DNA of 6,564 bases. Source: Actinomycetes bacterium (GTDB taxonomy: Bacteria; Actinomycetota; Acidimicrobiia; Acidimicrobiales; Microtrichaceae). The stretch lies in NCBI GenBank assembly GCA_023423215.1, contig JAFAFZ010000092.1, forward strand, positions 1 to 6,564. The letters run 5' to 3'. The position numbers and the translations under genes were made by a program. Every line of letters starts with the position of its first letter. Positions within the stretch are counted from its first letter, which is position 1. Positions 5,783 through 6,564 of the stretch are shown in pieces. The notes under the pieces were generated by a model. The model was given only the letters and a program-made list of their open reading frames with translations. It was not told where the DNA came from and ran no database searches.

Positions 5783-6210
5783 CAGACGACGGCGCCGCGC
5801 ACGATGTCGGCGACCCGTTCCTCGGTGGCCGTGTCCATCGACTCGAGGAACCAGGCGGACGGCATGAGCTGGTCGGACGCGCCGTCGGCGACCTCGAAGT
5901 GCGCCTTCTCGCCGAGCCCCAGGACGAAGCGCTCGTCCTTGCGGAAGAACACCAGCACCGGACCGCCCTTCGTGTACCCGGGCATCCCGTAGTACAGCTT
6001 CGGCTGCAGCTCGGGGTCCGCCGCCATGATCACCTCGTGCAGGCGCTCCCCGAGCTGTCGGTACGGCTCGGGGAACTCGGCGATCTTCGCCCGCACGTCG
6101 GCGGCGCCGTCGCCGGCCTGCTTCCTCGCAGGTGCCTTCTTCGCTGCCGCCTTCTTCGCCGGCGTCTTCTTCGCTGCCGCCTTCTTGGCGGCGGACCGCT
6201 GCTCGGCCAT
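5782..6210 (-). CDS. DUF1801 (YdhG-like) domain protein with Lys/Ala-rich N-terminal tail
   Basis: The 142-residue protein has two parts. Residues 1-32 are a basic low-complexity tail built from AAKK/PAKK/PARK units, like the tails of mycobacterial HupB and histone H1-like proteins. Residues 36-142 form a DUF1801 domain. Its helix IAEFPEPYRQLGERLHEVIMAADPEL leads into PKLYYGMPGYTKGGPVLVFF (70-89), containing the diagnostic Y-G-M-P, then RFVLGLGEKAHFE, and a closing helix TATEERVADIVRGAV. DUF1801 proteins are small cytosolic proteins of the YdhG/SufE-independent 'iron chaperone-like' fold class, without an established biochemical role. The tail could bind nucleic acid or another polyanion, which is inference from composition. 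The ATG at 6208-6210 follows GAGGAG by 12 bases. The DUF1059-like gene ends 60 nt upstream with no hairpin or promoter evident between them, so both are likely on one transcript. A hairpin follows the stop. Confidence 0.88.
   Translation of the reverse strand: MAEQRSAAKKAAAKKTPAKKAAAKKAPARKQAGDGAADVRAKIAEFPEPYRQLGERLHEVIMAADPELQPKLYYGMPGYTKGGPVLVFFRKDERFVLGLGEKAHFEVADGASDQLMPSAWFLESMDTATEERVADIVRGAVV
6136..6186 (-). repeat. Two 21-bp direct repeats coding the Lys/Ala tail
   Basis: Positions 6136-6156 and 6166-6186 are identical over 21 bases with a 30-base offset, inside the tail-coding part of the DUF1801 gene. Each copy encodes KKAAAKK. The identity extends to codon choice, which suggests recent duplication of a 10-codon unit or slippage, so tail length may vary between strains. 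Confidence 0.8.
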
Positions 6211-6222
6211 GGGTGTGGGGTG

Positions 6223-6228
6223 CTCCTC
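6223..6228 (-). promoter_or_regulatory. Ribosome binding site of the DUF1801 gene
   Basis: The minus strand reads GAGGAG, 12 bases before the ATG at 6208-6210. The spacing is on the long side. The 60-nt gap (6211-6270) contains nothing else recognisable. Confidence 0.45.
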
Positions 6229-6270
6229 TGCTCGGACGCGTGGTCGGGTTCGGTGGGTGGTCGTTGGCGG

Positions 6271-6507
6271 TCAGTCCGCGGGCAGGGCCGCGAAGTCGCG
6301 TTGGGCGTTCTTGTACCACTTGAGGCCCGACACCGGCCGCCGCCACCGGGCCTTCATGTCCTTGCGTGCGGGCTGGTGGGCTTCGTCGCCCGCGGCGACC
6401 GCGTCCTTCAGGTGCTGGTCCTGCTGGTGGATGACGTCGTCCGCCGTCTCGCCGTGGTGCTCCAGGTCGCACGGGCCGCCGAGCTGGCGGCAGGTCATCG
6501 TCTTCAT
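6271..6507 (-). CDS. Small DUF1059-like protein
   Basis: The 78-residue protein begins MKTMTCRQLGGPCD, with C6 and C13 and a following EHHGETADDVIHQQDQHLKDAV stretch. This resembles DUF1059 proteins (M-K-x-M-x-C-x-x-L-G, then G-E-T/D-x-E-E-x...H). The C-terminal half (ARKDMKARWRRPVSGLKWYKNAQRDF) is basic and aromatic, and resembles a conserved extension I recall from actinobacterial members. Two Cys and two adjacent His (H17, H18) near the N-terminus could form a small metal site, but no structure or function is established. The open frame extends upstream to 6558, but the ATG at 6505-6507 is preceded at six bases by GGAGGA and begins the family-like sequence. It is probably cotranscribed with the DUF1801 gene 60 nt downstream. 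Confidence 0.82.
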   Translation of the reverse strand: MKTMTCRQLGGPCDLEHHGETADDVIHQQDQHLKDAVAAGDEAHQPARKDMKARWRRPVSGLKWYKNAQRDFAALPAD

Positions 6508-6513
6508 GGTCGG

Positions 6514-6519
6514 TCCTCC
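6514..6519 (-). promoter_or_regulatory. Ribosome binding site of the DUF1059-like gene
   Basis: The minus strand reads GGAGGA six bases before the ATG at 6505-6507. It decides against the upstream in-frame ATG at 6556-6558, which would add 17 residues unlike the family and would overlap the candidate promoter. Confidence 0.7.
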
Positions 6520-6531
6520 GGGTCGGGTTCC

Positions 6532-6562
6532 GCACCGATCGTCGGTGCACGTGAGCACCGTA
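6532..6562 (-). promoter_or_regulatory. Candidate promoter (TACGGT) with overlapping inverted repeats
   Basis: TACGGT on the minus strand (6557-6562) is the same hexamer as before the DoxX gene and would start transcription near 6550, about 43 nt before the ATG. Over the start lies a perfect 7-bp inverted repeat, GCACCGA-TCG-TCGGTGC (6532-6548). Its right arm shares GGTGC with a second, 5-bp inverted repeat (6544-6548 with 6555-6559). A regulator site around the start is one reading; a leader hairpin is another. The -35 region lies outside the window. Confidence 0.35.
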
Positions 6563-6564
6563 CG

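Noticed and set aside
1..6564. Mobile element, CRISPR array, tRNA or defence system
   Set aside because: I saw no transposase, integrase or Cas motifs, no spaced repeats, no cloverleaf-like arms and no terminal inverted repeats. All genes share the same GC and codon character.

Overview
The window is GC-rich throughout (roughly 70% by eye), with strong third-position G/C bias in every gene. This, the TANNNT-like -10 candidates and the protein families point to a high-GC actinobacterium. Resemblance of several proteins to what I remember from Acidimicrobiia and related actinobacteria is an inference, not a search result. I see no tRNA, rRNA, CRISPR array, IS element, integrase or phage gene. 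The region looks like chromosomal housekeeping and accessory metabolism.

Layout, left to right. (1) Positions 1-3107, minus strand: a three-gene row read right to left. It starts with a divergent amidohydrolase-3 / N-acyl-D-amino-acid-deacylase-like enzyme (1365-3107). After a 90-nt gap comes a FabH-like 3-oxoacyl-ACP synthase III family thiolase-fold enzyme (213-1274). Its stop codon overlaps by GTGA with the start of a short-chain dehydrogenase/reductase that runs off the left edge (1-216). (2) Positions 3108-4200: a short divergent promoter region, then two plus-strand genes, a YfcE/MJ0936-type metallophosphoesterase (3180-3671) and a general-stress-protein-26-like PNPOx-fold protein (3721-4200). 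(3) Positions 4232-5633, minus strand, convergent to the previous pair: a six-segment membrane protein of the DUF6159 type, then a small DoxX-family membrane protein with its own candidate promoter. (4) Positions 5782-6507, minus strand: a small DUF1059-like protein followed by a DUF1801 (YdhG-like) protein with a lysine/alanine-rich tail, probably one transcript.

How the genes may work together: only the KASIII-SDR pair is clearly coupled (start/stop overlap). A condensing enzyme followed by a reductase fits making and reducing a beta-ketoacyl product. Whether the upstream amidohydrolase belongs to the same pathway is open. The remaining genes are families common in actinobacterial genomes, without an obvious shared pathway.

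I did not find a clear undescribed system. The points most worth a second look are the amidohydrolase that lacks the usual downstream metal-binding histidines, the mirrored CACACT boxes placed as for leaderless transcripts in the divergent promoter, palindromes beside two identical TACGGT boxes, and the histone-like lysine tail on the DUF1801 protein.
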